Below, piece after piece: positions 16,626-24,659 of a stretch of 53,808 nucleotides of DNA (its first letter is position 1; every line of letters begins with the position of its first letter). The translations under genes and the position numbers were made by a program. Origin of the DNA: Streptacidiphilus pinicola (GTDB lineage: Bacteria > Actinomycetota > Actinomycetes > Streptomycetales > Streptomycetaceae); NCBI RefSeq assembly GCF_003258295.1, contig NZ_QKYN01000161.1, positions 1 through 53,808 on the forward strand, in the 5' to 3' direction. The notes under the pieces were generated by a model, which saw only the letters and a program-made list of their open reading frames with translations, ran no database searches and was not told the DNA's origin.

Positions 16626-16968
16626 GGTTCTCCTCAGGCTCACAATGGCGTGCACGCGAGCACCGGGGGAAAAGTCTGAATACATGTCACCCCCACCCCC
16701 CCGGGCGCGGCACTGCCGCAACAGTGCGGACGATGCTGCCTCACCGATCCCGTCGGGCACCACCCCCCGACCGGGGGTTGCAACCCCGCGACGTGGTGCA
16801 CCTGTGCGTTCCGTTTCCGGAGGTCACCTCGTCAGTTCCGCGTCGTCCCGGTGTCAGCTCCAGGCCGTCGCACTGTCAGGCCCCGGCCGTCGCGCCGTCA
16901 GCCGCGCTCGGTGCGAATGGCCGCTGTGGCGCAGATCACCAACAGCGCGGCGGACTCCGGCAACGCGA
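16626..16968. promoter_or_regulatory. intergenic region upstream of the S53 peptidase with palindrome and 22-base periodic repeats
   Basis: 343 bases without a gene. It holds a perfect 14-base palindrome, GGGGTTGCAACCCC, at 16774-16787, about 150 bases before the peptidase start, and four direct repeats of a 22-base unit at 16814-16901 (see separate entry). No strong sigma-70-like promoter pair was identified. The region also contains the 3' flank of the YrdB-like gene. Confidence 0.5.
16814..16901. repeat. four 22-base direct repeats ending in GTCAG
   Basis: Units at 16814-16835, 16836-16857, 16858-16879 and 16880-16901 each end in GTCAG, at exactly 22-base spacing. All four also share C at unit position 4, G at 7, the triplet GTC at 10-12 and C at 14. 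Units 3 and 4 are the most alike (GGCCGTCGC shared). Two helical turns per unit is the spacing expected for a regulator array on one DNA face. Confidence 0.6.
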
Positions 16969-17316
16969 TCAACGCACGGTCAGTTCCAGGACGGTGGACA
17001 GCGCCCAGGCCGCGAGGTACCAGCAGCCCGCGCGTCGCCGCCCCGCGGCGAACAGGGCGGCGGCGCCCGTGCCGAACCAGACGAGCTCCAGCGCCGCGCG
17101 GCCGACGCCGTGCAGCGGGTACGCCGCGCTGGGCGCGCCGAACAGCGCCCAGACCACGACCAGCAGCACCAGGGCGCCGACGGCGAGCAGGATCCGCAGC
17201 GGCCGGGCGAGCGCACTCCGGGTCAGGCCCCAGTACCCGGCGCAGCCATAGACGGCGAGTTCGAGCAGGAAGGCGAGCGTGGCGCTCACTCCACCGAGAA
17301 CGGTCCCGGCGCTCAT
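16969..17316 (-). CDS. YrdB family (DUF2568) membrane protein
   Basis: 115 aa with four predicted membrane helices. The pattern FLLELAVYGCAGYWG near the N-terminus and the later ALELVWFGTGAAALFAAG are typical of the YrdB family of small integral membrane proteins, whose function is not known. Its ATG overlaps the stop of a 17-residue leader ORF by 4 bases (ATGA), and no independent ribosome site precedes it, so translation is probably coupled to that leader. Confidence 0.75.
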   Translation of the reverse strand: MSAGTVLGGVSATLAFLLELAVYGCAGYWGLTRSALARPLRILLAVGALVLLVVVWALFGAPSAAYPLHGVGRAALELVWFGTGAAALFAAGRRRAGCWYLAAWALSTVLELTVR

Positions 17317-17366
17317 CGCACGAGCCTCAGCGCCGCAAGGGCGCTGACGACCAGTCGTGTGTTCAT
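17313..17366 (-). CDS. 17-residue leader ORF coupled to the YrdB-like gene
   Basis: Reads MNTRLVVSALAALRLVR and then TGA. It has an excellent ribosome site, GGGGGAG, six bases before its ATG, better than that of the downstream gene, and its stop overlaps the YrdB-like start (ATGA). Tiny ORFs of this kind usually serve translational coupling or attenuation; the peptide itself (hydrophobic with three Arg) could also be a membrane microprotein. Not recognised as a known family. Confidence 0.55.
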   Translation of the reverse strand: MNTRLVVSALAALRLVR

Positions 17367-17408
17367 TGAATCTCCCCCATAATCATTCGAGCCATGAACG
17401 ATATGGAG

Positions 17409-17439
17409 AAGCTACCATTCTGTTCCTGAGGGATGTCAA
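17409..17439 (-). promoter_or_regulatory. candidate promoter for leader ORF and YrdB-like gene
   Basis: A perfect TTGACA lies at 17434-17439 on the minus strand, with TAGCTT at 17409-17414 as a possible minus-10 (19-base spacer, longer than ideal). It is placed 43 bases upstream of the leader ATG in a locally AT-richer stretch. Confidence 0.45.
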
Positions 17440-17547
17440 GGGCGACGACGTCAGGGCGTCCCACCCCACTGCCGCGTACACAGGACAGTCGACTAGGCTC
17501 ACCGAACTCATATGGAACGCCTAACGAGCTGTGGAGGACGTGCGCGT

Positions 17548-18867
17548 ATGCGGCTCACGGTGATCGGCACCGGCTATCTCGGGGCCACGCACGCGGCGTG
17601 CATGGCGGAACTCGGGCACGAGGTCCTCGGCGTCGACGTCGAACCGGACCGGATCGCCGCGCTCCGCTCCGGCCGACTCCCCTTCTACGAGCCGGGCCTG
17701 GACGAGCTGGTGGCCAAGCACGTGGCCTCCGGCCGCCTGCGGTTCTCCACCTCCTACCAGGAGGCGGCGGACTTCGCCGACGTGCACTTCTCCTGTGTCG
17801 GCACCCCGCAGCGCGCCGACGGCAACGGCGCGGACCTGCGCTACGTCGACGCCGTCGTGGAGACCCTCGCGCCGTTCCTGACACGCCCGGCGCTCATCGT
17901 CGGCAAGTCCACCGTCCCGGTCGGCACCGCCGCGCGTCTCGCCGCCCGGATCGCCGAACTGGCCCCGGCCGGCGCCGCGGCCCGGCTCGCCTGGAACCCC
18001 GAATTCCTGCGCGAGGGCTACGCGGTGGCGGACACCCTGCACCCGGACCGGCTGGTCTTCGGCATCGACCCGGCCGCGCCGGAGACCGAGGCCGTACTGC
18101 GCGAGGTCTACGCGACGCCGCTCGCCGAGGGCGTGCCCGCCGTGGTGACCGACTTCCCCACCGCCGAGTTGGTGAAGACCGCCGCCAACGCCTTCCTGGC
18201 CACCAAGATCTCCTTCATCAACGCGATGGCCGAGGTCTGCGAGGCGAGCGACGCGGACGTCACCCAGCTCTCCCGCGCGCTCTCCTACGACGAGCGCATC
18301 GGCGGCCGGTTCCTGGGCGCGGGCGTGGGCTTCGGCGGCGGCTGCCTGCCCAAGGACATCCGCGCGTTCCGGGCGCGGGCCGAGGAGTTGGGTGTCGGTC
18401 CGGCCCTGGCCTTCCTGGGCGAGGTCGACGCGATCAACCTGCGCCGGCGCGAGCGGGTGCCGGCGCTCGCGGAGGAGCTGTGCGGGGGCGACCTCACCGG
18501 ACGCCGGGTGGCCGTCTGGGGTGCGGCGTTCAAGCCCGAGTCGGACGACATCCGCGACTCACCCGCGCTGGACGTCGCCTCCCGGCTGCGTCGCCGCGGC
18601 GCGCTGGTGAGCGTCTACGACCCCAAGGCGATGGACAACGCCCGCAAGCTGCACCCGGAACTCGACTACGCCACCGGCGCGCTGGAGGCCGCCCAGGACG
18701 CGGAGCTGGTGGTCCACCTGACCGAGTGGGCCGAGTTCCGCGCCCTGGACCCGCGGGCCGTGGCCGGGGTCGTGCAGACGCCGCGGCTGATCGACGGCCG
18801 CAACGTGCTCGACGTGGCGGCCTGGCGGGCGGCCGGCTGGAGCGTGCGCTCGCTCGGCCGCCCGTGA
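17548..18867 (+). CDS. ugd: UDP-glucose 6-dehydrogenase
   Basis: 439 aa, normal length. Catalyses NAD-dependent oxidation of UDP-glucose to UDP-glucuronate. Motifs: Rossmann GTGYLGATHA at residues 7-16, the FYEPGLDEL segment, STVPVGT, the catalytic cysteine in GFGGGCLPKDIRAF and the C-terminal GAAFKPESDDIRDSPAL. These are the canonical Ugd/TuaD signatures, distinct from the WecC-like enzyme at 1824. Start at ATG 17548 with GGAGG at 17533-17537. It lies 2.7 kb upstream of a hyaluronan-synthase-like gene, so the UDP-glucuronate may be consumed by that synthase. That link is inference. Confidence 0.93.
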   Translation: MRLTVIGTGYLGATHAACMAELGHEVLGVDVEPDRIAALRSGRLPFYEPGLDELVAKHVASGRLRFSTSYQEAADFADVHFSCVGTPQRADGNGADLRYVDAVVETLAPFLTRPALIVGKSTVPVGTAARLAARIAELAPAGAAARLAWNPEFLREGYAVADTLHPDRLVFGIDPAAPETEAVLREVYATPLAEGVPAVVTDFPTAELVKTAANAFLATKISFINAMAEVCEASDADVTQLSRALSYDERIGGRFLGAGVGFGGGCLPKDIRAFRARAEELGVGPALAFLGEVDAINLRRRERVPALAEELCGGDLTGRRVAVWGAAFKPESDDIRDSPALDVASRLRRRGALVSVYDPKAMDNARKLHPELDYATGALEAAQDAELVVHLTEWAEFRALDPRAVAGVVQTPRLIDGRNVLDVAAWRAAGWSVRSLGRP

Positions 18868-18883
18868 CCGGGCCGGCGGCGGC

Positions 18884-19954
18884 TCAGCTGTTCTGCTCGA
18901 TCTTCAGCAGCGAGCTGAGCACGTAGCTCTCGGCGGCGTGCCCGGCCGCACCGGACAGCGCGTCAGGCTTGCTGGCCGAGGCACCCGTCAGCCCGGACTC
19001 CGAGACGTACAGGAAGCGGTCGCTCACCGCGTGCGTCACCTGGCAGCCGGCCTTGCCGACGCAGAACGAGTCGACGTTGCCGCCGTAGAGCGGGGTCACC
19101 TTGCCGGTGAAGGCGCTCGCGGCGGCCTGGGCGTCGGCCTTGCTGTGGAAGACCACCACCGCGACGGTGACCGCGTGGTTGCCGTTGTTGTAGGTGCCGC
19201 GCAGCACCTGGGCGCAGCCGTTCTTGGTGAGCACCGAGCCGAGACCGTCCATGCTGGCCTTCCAGCACGTGTCGTTGTTGTCGTCCGCGGTGCGGGTGAA
19301 GGTCTTGCCGTCCGCGGTCAGCGTCGTCTTGGCGAAGACGTCGGCGGGCGCCAGCGGCGGGGTGTGCGTGGCCGAGGGCGAGGCGGAGGGCGAGGCCGGA
19401 GCACTGCTCGTGGAGGCGACGGGCGTCGGCGTGGTGGAGGGCCCGGCGTTCGTGTGGTTCTTGGAGCCGGAGAGCCCGAACCAGACCACACCCCCGATCA
19501 CGGCCAGGCCCGCGACCAGCGCGGCGGAGATGACGACGGTGCGCTTGCGCTTGCCCGTGCGCTCGTAGTCGTCGGCCATGCTCGCCCAGTCGGGCTCCTG
19601 CGAGCCGCCGCCAGGCCCGCCAGGGCCGCCGCCGAACGCGGACGCGGGCTGCGTGGGCTGCTGCGCGTACATCTGCTGCTGCACCGGGGGCTGCTGAGCC
19701 TGCTGGGCCTGCTGGGCCTGCTGGGGCTGCTGGGGCTGCTGGGGCTGCTGCGGGTAGCCGTAACCGGGCGCGGGGTACTGCTGCTGCTGCTGAGGTATCT
19801 GCTGCTGCGGTGTGGGCTGCTGGTACTGCTGCGGCTGGGGCTGCTGGGGCTGGGGTTGAGCCTGGGGAGCAGGCTGCGGCGGCACCGGCTGCTGCTGCTG
19901 CGGGTAGAGCCGCGGATCCGGCGGAGAGGCAGAGCCTGACGAGGCTTCGGACAT
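18884..19954 (-). CDS. Q/P-rich single-pass membrane protein with extracytoplasmic domain
   Basis: 356 aa, function unknown. Residues 1-110 are almost entirely Gln, Pro, Ala and Tyr (a disordered cytoplasmic tail), followed by a conserved-looking WASMADDYERTGKRKR segment. One membrane helix lies at about 143-163 (VVISAALVAGLAVIGGVVWF), then a Ser/Thr/Pro linker and a C-terminal domain with four cysteines (DTCWKAS, NGCAQVLRG, SFCVGKAGCQVTH) probably paired outside the cell. The layout is common in streptomycete cell-envelope proteins. ATG 19954 is supported by GGAGGA. It lies between ugd and the synthase gene but in the opposite direction. Confidence 0.8.
   Translation of the reverse strand: MSEASSGSASPPDPRLYPQQQQPVPPQPAPQAQPQPQQPQPQQYQQPTPQQQIPQQQQQYPAPGYGYPQQPQQPQQPQQAQQAQQAQQPPVQQQMYAQQPTQPASAFGGGPGGPGGGSQEPDWASMADDYERTGKRKRTVVISAALVAGLAVIGGVVWFGLSGSKNHTNAGPSTTPTPVASTSSAPASPSASPSATHTPPLAPADVFAKTTLTADGKTFTRTADDNNDTCWKASMDGLGSVLTKNGCAQVLRGTYNNGNHAVTVAVVVFHSKADAQAAASAFTGKVTPLYGGNVDSFCVGKAGCQVTHAVSDRFLYVSESGLTGASASKPDALSGAAGHAAESYVLSSLLKIEQNS
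19691..19753. repeat. seven 9-base repeats encoding PQQ/AQQ
   Basis: Seven near-perfect CTGCTG(G/A)G(C/G)-type units in tandem inside the Q-rich coding region, read on the minus strand as Pro/Ala-Gln-Gln triplets. Simple repeats like this change length readily, so strains may differ here. Confidence 0.75.
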
Positions 19955-20257
19955 GGCGGTTCCTCCATCGATGACGTTCGGTGCCAGGACGAGTCTGACC
20001 GATGCCGGCCTGGAAGGGGGTGCCCGGGGAGCAATCCACCGTCGGACGGAACTCGAGGAGATGTCCCCTCCCACCAAGTTCCTTACAAAATCATGCCTTA
20101 TTCATTCATCACCGATGCATAACAGTTCGTCGAAGGCCTTTTGGTCTGCACGGATTTGTCCAGATTTGACATGCGTCACCGTCATACCATCTCTGTTGCT
20201 GCCGCTTCGCGGCCCTTTTGGATCGATGCGGTGAGCCGCAGGCAAGAACGGGTGGAC
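19955..20257. promoter_or_regulatory. AT-richer intergenic region upstream of the synthase gene
   Basis: 303 bases without a clear gene. The part 20080-20200 is markedly less GC-rich than the rest of the window and contains TTGACA at 20166-20171, a possible minus-35 about 90 bases before the synthase start, with no convincing minus-10 at normal spacing. An ATG-headed frame from 20171 is continuous with the synthase, but its codons are atypical and it is more likely 5' leader. No riboswitch was recognised. Confidence 0.45.
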
Positions 20258-21577
20258 ATGCTGGCCTTCCTGCTCGAACTCGGCAGGTGGTGGACCGACG
20301 GGTCGGTCTATCCGTTTGCCGTGTTCATGGCACTGATCTGGTTCCTCTGGGTCGTCAGGATCGCCCTGGCCCGTCGGTACAAGCCCTGGAAGCGGCCGTG
20401 GACCGCCACCACGTCGGTGATCATCCCGGTGGTCGACGAACCGGAGGAGCTCTTCCGCGACGTGCTGCGGCGCATCATGGTGCAGCGGCCGACCGAGATC
20501 ATCGTGGTCATCAACGGACGCCGCAACCCTGTGCTGGAGAAGATCTGCGCGGATATCGGCATCCACTGGGTGTGGACCGAAATCCCGGGCAAGCGCAACG
20601 CGTTGAAGATCGGCCTGGAGGAGTCCTCCGGCGAGATAGCCGTGCTGGTGGATTCCGACACCATCTGGACCGACAACACGCTCAGCGAGTTGATCAAGCC
20701 GTTCCGCGATCCCGAGGTCGGCGGCGTGACCACCCGTCAGCGCATACTCGAGCCGAGCCGCGCCGTGCTGACCCGCTGGGCGGACTGGCTGGAGAGCGTC
20801 CGCTGCCAGTACTCGATGCCGGCCATGAGCGTGCTCGGCACCGTCGGCTGCCTGCCCGGCCGCACCATCGCCTTTCGCAGCAGCATTCTCTTCGACTGCC
20901 TCGACGACTTCCTCTCCGAGAAGTTCCTCGGCGTCTTCCTCGAGGTGAGCGACGACCGGACGCTGACCAACTACACGTTGAAGCGCGGATATCGGACGGT
21001 CTACCAGTCCACGTCCCTGGTCTACACCGACGCGCCGCTGCAGCTCACCAAGCTCGCCAAGCAGCAGTACCGCTGGGCCCGCGGCTCGCAGTACAACACC
21101 CTGCGCATGCTGCCCTGGATGCTGCGGAACGCGAAGATGCTCTGCCTCTTCTACCTGACGGACATCGCCGTGCCGTTCGTGCTGCTCGGCACCTTCGGCT
21201 CCTGGGTGGCGGCCGCGTTCCACCAGGCGCGCCCCGGCATCTACAACGCGCTGCCGCTGCCCGGTGATCCGACCCGGTCCCTGGTGCTGGTGATCGTGCT
21301 GGCCGCGGTGATGTCGCTGCTGTCCATCGCCATCCGGTTCGGGCGCCACTTCGCCTACCGGCCGCAGGACCTGCTGTTCCTGCCCACATTCATGATCATC
21401 AACACCCTGCTGCTGCTCCCGGTGCGGCTGCTCGGTTTCTTCCGCTGCGCGCACAACGCGAGTTGGGGCACCCGGAAGGACAGCTTCGCCGGTGAGAAGA
21501 GCCGCAGCCCGCTCGTTCTCGTGCCCTATCTGATCGGAGCCATGATGCTGGCGGGTTCGGTGATGATGAGTGTCTAG
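20258..21577 (+). CDS. processive GT2 polysaccharide synthase, hyaluronan-synthase-like
   Basis: 439 aa membrane glycosyltransferase of the HAS/NodC/cellulose-synthase class, expected to polymerise a beta-linked glycan and move it through the membrane. One helix at 17-37, the catalytic domain at 50-300, and about three C-terminal helices. Key sites: VIIPVVDE (54-61), VDSD (131-134, UDP-metal site), SDDRTLTNYTLKRGYRTVYQ (231-250) and QQYRW (269-273). The SDDR-LTNY-TVYQST-TD-P-QL-QQ-RW series follows streptococcal HasA very closely, which supports a hyaluronan-type enzyme, though linkage and sugars cannot be read from sequence. Start taken at ATG 20258; GTG 20231 or 20252 are alternatives because no ribosome site is clear. 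Its 3' end overlaps the GH26 gene by 8 bases. Confidence 0.88.
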   Translation: MLAFLLELGRWWTDGSVYPFAVFMALIWFLWVVRIALARRYKPWKRPWTATTSVIIPVVDEPEELFRDVLRRIMVQRPTEIIVVINGRRNPVLEKICADIGIHWVWTEIPGKRNALKIGLEESSGEIAVLVDSDTIWTDNTLSELIKPFRDPEVGGVTTRQRILEPSRAVLTRWADWLESVRCQYSMPAMSVLGTVGCLPGRTIAFRSSILFDCLDDFLSEKFLGVFLEVSDDRTLTNYTLKRGYRTVYQSTSLVYTDAPLQLTKLAKQQYRWARGSQYNTLRMLPWMLRNAKMLCLFYLTDIAVPFVLLGTFGSWVAAAFHQARPGIYNALPLPGDPTRSLVLVIVLAAVMSLLSIAIRFGRHFAYRPQDLLFLPTFMIINTLLLLPVRLLGFFRCAHNASWGTRKDSFAGEKSRSPLVLVPYLIGAMMLAGSVMMSV

Positions 21578-22769
21578 GTCGGACCAACGACGGGTCCGCC
21601 GCCTGCACTGGTGGAACCGCGGCAGCGGGATCCGGCTGCGGGTCTGGATGGTCGTCAACGTGCTGCTGCTCAGCACGATCAGCTACGGGGTCTACGCCGC
21701 CGTCCAGTCCAAGGCCCAGGGGGCGCCCTTCGCCGGCCTGGGCGTCGCGCCCAGCGCCCCCGGCCTGCTCTCGGGTCTCGGCAGTGGCGGCAAGAAGAAG
21801 CCGGCCGCCACCGTTCCGGACAAGTCGCTCTTCCTGGACCCGAAGGGCGTCTACTTCGGCGCGGCCACCCCCGGCGCGCCCTACAGCTCCGGTGAGGTCT
21901 CCGAGGTGGCCGCCGCGGCCGGCGGGGTGCGCCCGACCATGACGGAGTTCTTCGTCAACTGGACCCAGGACTTCCGGCCCGCCATGATCACCTCCGCCTA
22001 CGACCACGGCACCCTGCCGGTGATCTCCTGGGAGCCCTGGGCGGGCGGCCAGGAGAACAACCTCGGCGGCGGCCAGACCCCGGCGGACCAGACGAACCAG
22101 CCCAAGTACCGGCTGGCCAACATCATCGACGGCTCCTTCGACTCCTACATCACCGCGTTCGCCCAGGGCGTCGCCGCCGCCAAGTGGCCGGTCGCGCTGC
22201 GCTTCGCGCACGAGATGAACGGCACCTGGTACCCGTGGTCGGAGAAGGCCAACGGCAACAAGGCCGGCCAGTACGTCGCCGCCTGGCGGCACGTCCACGA
22301 CCTCTTCCAGAAGGCCGGGGCCACCAACGTCATCTGGGTGTGGAGCCCGAACATCGTCCGCCCGGTGCCGCACACCAAGCTCAGCACCCTCTACCCCGGG
22401 GACGCCTACGTCGACTGGGTCGGCCTGACCGGCTACGGTGTCCGCGAGGCCAGCCCCGCGGACACTTTCGACCCGACGCTGCGTCAGGTCCGGACGTTGA
22501 CCAAGAAGCCGATGCTGATCACCGAGACCGGCGCGCAGCCCGACAAGGACAAGGTCTCCTGGGTGCGCTCCTTCTTCCCGTGGCTCGAGCAGAACCACGA
22601 CATCGTCGGCTTCGTGTGGACCGAGAAGACCAAGACCACCGGGGCCCTCGCGGACTGGCGTTTCGACGGCGACGCCCAGAGCCAGGACGCGTTCCAGACC
22701 GGCATCAGCACGGCGCCGCTGGTGACCGGGCTCGGCGTCACCGAACCTTCGAGCGGGAGCACCCCATGA
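21570..22769 (+). CDS. membrane-anchored GH26 glycosyl hydrolase
   Basis: 399 aa. A basic N-terminus and one uncleaved helix (about 25-45) anchor it with the catalytic domain outside. The GH26 fold is shown by RFAHEMNGTWYPW, with the acid/base Glu215, and LITETGA, with the nucleophile Glu319; both are intact. GH26 enzymes cut beta-mannans, beta-1,3-xylan or mixed-linkage glucans. Here the glycan is unknown, but the GTG start lies inside the synthase gene (8-base overlap), strongly suggesting it trims or releases the polymer made by that synthase. The stop overlaps the GT39 start by 4 bases. It is paralogous to the lipoprotein at 24660. Confidence 0.87.
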   Translation: MSRSDQRRVRRLHWWNRGSGIRLRVWMVVNVLLLSTISYGVYAAVQSKAQGAPFAGLGVAPSAPGLLSGLGSGGKKKPAATVPDKSLFLDPKGVYFGAATPGAPYSSGEVSEVAAAAGGVRPTMTEFFVNWTQDFRPAMITSAYDHGTLPVISWEPWAGGQENNLGGGQTPADQTNQPKYRLANIIDGSFDSYITAFAQGVAAAKWPVALRFAHEMNGTWYPWSEKANGNKAGQYVAAWRHVHDLFQKAGATNVIWVWSPNIVRPVPHTKLSTLYPGDAYVDWVGLTGYGVREASPADTFDPTLRQVRTLTKKPMLITETGAQPDKDKVSWVRSFFPWLEQNHDIVGFVWTEKTKTTGALADWRFDGDAQSQDAFQTGISTAPLVTGLGVTEPSSGSTP

Positions 22770-24634
22770 CCCCCGAGCCCGGCCCAGACGGCGACGAGTC
22801 CGGCTGGTTCACCCGCTCCCGCCCCGAGCCGGACCCGCAGAACCCGATCCCGCACCAGCAGCAGCGCCCCGAGCCGCAGCCGTACCGCCCCCAACCGCTG
22901 CCCGAGTACGGCGGATACGGCGAGAACGGCCAGCACGGCCACTACGCCGCCGCCGAGCCGGACCGCGGCGGCGCCACGCTGCTCCAGGAGGAGGCTGCGG
23001 GCGGCGCCGGCGCCGACGACGACGAGCAGTACATGTGGACGCACCCGGACGAGGAGCCCCGCTACCCCGTCACCGAGGCGGAGCCGCAGGCAGACCCGTT
23101 CGAGGAGGACCACGCCGAGGAGGAGGGCGCCGGCCGCGGCGCCCGCGCGCTGCGCACCGCGGCGCTGCTGCTGGTGCCCTCGGTGGTCACCCTCGTGGTC
23201 GCCGGCTACCAGCTGGGGCAGCGTCAGCTCTGGCAGGACGAGTCGGCGTCCTGGTGGGCGGCCACCCTCTCCTGGTCCCAACTGCTGCACCTGCTCGGCA
23301 ACATCGACATCGTGCTGGCGCCGTACTACGCGCTGATGCACCTGTGGGTCTCCGTCGCCGGCACCTCCGCGGTGGCGCTGCGGGTGCCCTCGCTGGCGGC
23401 CATGTGCCTGTCGGCGGGACTGCTCGGACTGCTCGGCCGCCGGATGTTCAACGCCCGGGTGGGCCTGGTCGCCGGTCTGCTCTTCGCGATGCTCCCGGTC
23501 ACCAGCCGCTACGGGCAGGAGGCGCGTCCCTACGCCCTCACCGTGCTCGCGGTGCTGGCGGCGACGCTGCTGCTCTACCGCGCCCTCGACGACCCGCGCG
23601 CCGACCGCTGGGGCGGCTACGCCCTCTCGCTGCCGTTCACCGGCATGTTCCATCTGGTCGCGGCGCTGGTCCTGGCGGCGCACCTGGTGCTGGTGCTGGT
23701 GGTGGCCAGGAAGCGCTGGGGCGCGTGGGCGGCGGTGGTCGGCTTCTGCGCCGTCCCGGTGCTGCTGATCGCGCTGCTCGGGCACACCCAGTCCGCGCAG
23801 GTCTCCTGGATCTCCACGGACCTGAAGAGCCTGCCGCAGTTCCCGGGCCAGTTCTTCCAGTCCACGCAGGGCATGTACGTCGTCGTCGGCGCGGCGCTGC
23901 TGGGCCTGTTCTTCGCGCGGCGGTACGCGTTCGTGCTGCTGACCTGGACGCTGGTGCCCCCGGTGCTGCTGTTCGCGTCGCGCTCGATGCTGAACCTGTT
24001 CCTGCCGCGGTACCTGCTCTTCACGCTGCCGGCCTGGGCGCTGCTCGGCGCCGTCGGCATCTGCGGCCTGGCCGGGCTGCTCGGTCCGCGCCGCAAGGGG
24101 GTGGCCGTACGGCAGTTGGTCGCGGGCGTCGCCGTGGTCGCGGCGCTCGTCGCGGTCTCCCTGCCGGACCAGCGCACGGTCCGGGCCAACCCGCTGGCGG
24201 GTCAGCCCGACTTCCAGAGCGCGGCCGGCTGGCTGCTCGGTCAGCAGCGGCCCGGCGACGGGATCGCCTTCGCGGGCACCCGCGGCGTGCCGATCCGCAC
24301 CATGGCCTACAACATGCGCGGGTCGAGCCTGCAGCCCAAGGACGTGTTCCTGGCGGAGTCCCCGGCCGACTCGGGCACCTACGAGGGCAAGCCGTGCGTG
24401 GTGCCGTCGACCTGCGCGGCCGGCGTCCAGCGGATCTGGCTGATCTCGACGTCGACCACCGCGTCCTTCTACGACGGGCTGCCGACCAAGCAGCAGATGG
24501 TGCTGACGCAGCAGTTCAAGGTGGTGTCCGAGCAGCGCTTCGTCGGTCAGCTGCGCGTGGTGCTGCTGGAGCGCCGCCCGCCGGCCACGCCGTCGCTGCC
24601 GGTGAAGAAGCCCCACACCAAGGCCAAGCACTGA
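22766..24634 (+). CDS. GT39-type membrane glycosyltransferase (polyprenyl-phosphate sugar dependent)
   Basis: 622 aa. Residues 1-125 are a disordered acidic Pro/Gln/Glu-rich cytoplasmic tail, followed by about 11 membrane helices and a C-terminal soluble domain. The first external loop has the catalytic-type acidic pair in QLWQDESASWWA, and YGQEARPYAL is a conserved signature of PMT/ArnT-like mannosyltransferases. Such enzymes transfer a sugar from a polyprenyl phosphate carrier to a protein or glycan on the outer face. Start ATG 22766 overlaps the GH26 stop (ATGA). As third gene of the synthase operon it may decorate the polymer or a partner protein. Confidence 0.87.
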   Translation: MTPEPGPDGDESGWFTRSRPEPDPQNPIPHQQQRPEPQPYRPQPLPEYGGYGENGQHGHYAAAEPDRGGATLLQEEAAGGAGADDDEQYMWTHPDEEPRYPVTEAEPQADPFEEDHAEEEGAGRGARALRTAALLLVPSVVTLVVAGYQLGQRQLWQDESASWWAATLSWSQLLHLLGNIDIVLAPYYALMHLWVSVAGTSAVALRVPSLAAMCLSAGLLGLLGRRMFNARVGLVAGLLFAMLPVTSRYGQEARPYALTVLAVLAATLLLYRALDDPRADRWGGYALSLPFTGMFHLVAALVLAAHLVLVLVVARKRWGAWAAVVGFCAVPVLLIALLGHTQSAQVSWISTDLKSLPQFPGQFFQSTQGMYVVVGAALLGLFFARRYAFVLLTWTLVPPVLLFASRSMLNLFLPRYLLFTLPAWALLGAVGICGLAGLLGPRRKGVAVRQLVAGVAVVAALVAVSLPDQRTVRANPLAGQPDFQSAAGWLLGQQRPGDGIAFAGTRGVPIRTMAYNMRGSSLQPKDVFLAESPADSGTYEGKPCVVPSTCAAGVQRIWLISTSTTASFYDGLPTKQQMVLTQQFKVVSEQRFVGQLRVVLLERRPPATPSLPVKKPHTKAKH

Positions 24635-24659
24635 GCCACGGTGGGCCGTGCTGCCGTTC

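Noticed and set aside
19691-19753. Possible CRISPR-like array
   Set aside because: The units are contiguous 9-base codon repeats in a Q-rich coding region, with no spacers.
20141-20257. Longer N-terminus of the synthase
   Set aside because: The added 39 residues come from AT-richer intergenic DNA with atypical codons and contain TTGACA; kept as leader.
24637-24650. Small hairpin CACGG-TGGG-CCGTG between the GT39 and GH26 genes
   Set aside because: Only a 5-base stem with no T run; too weak to call as terminator.
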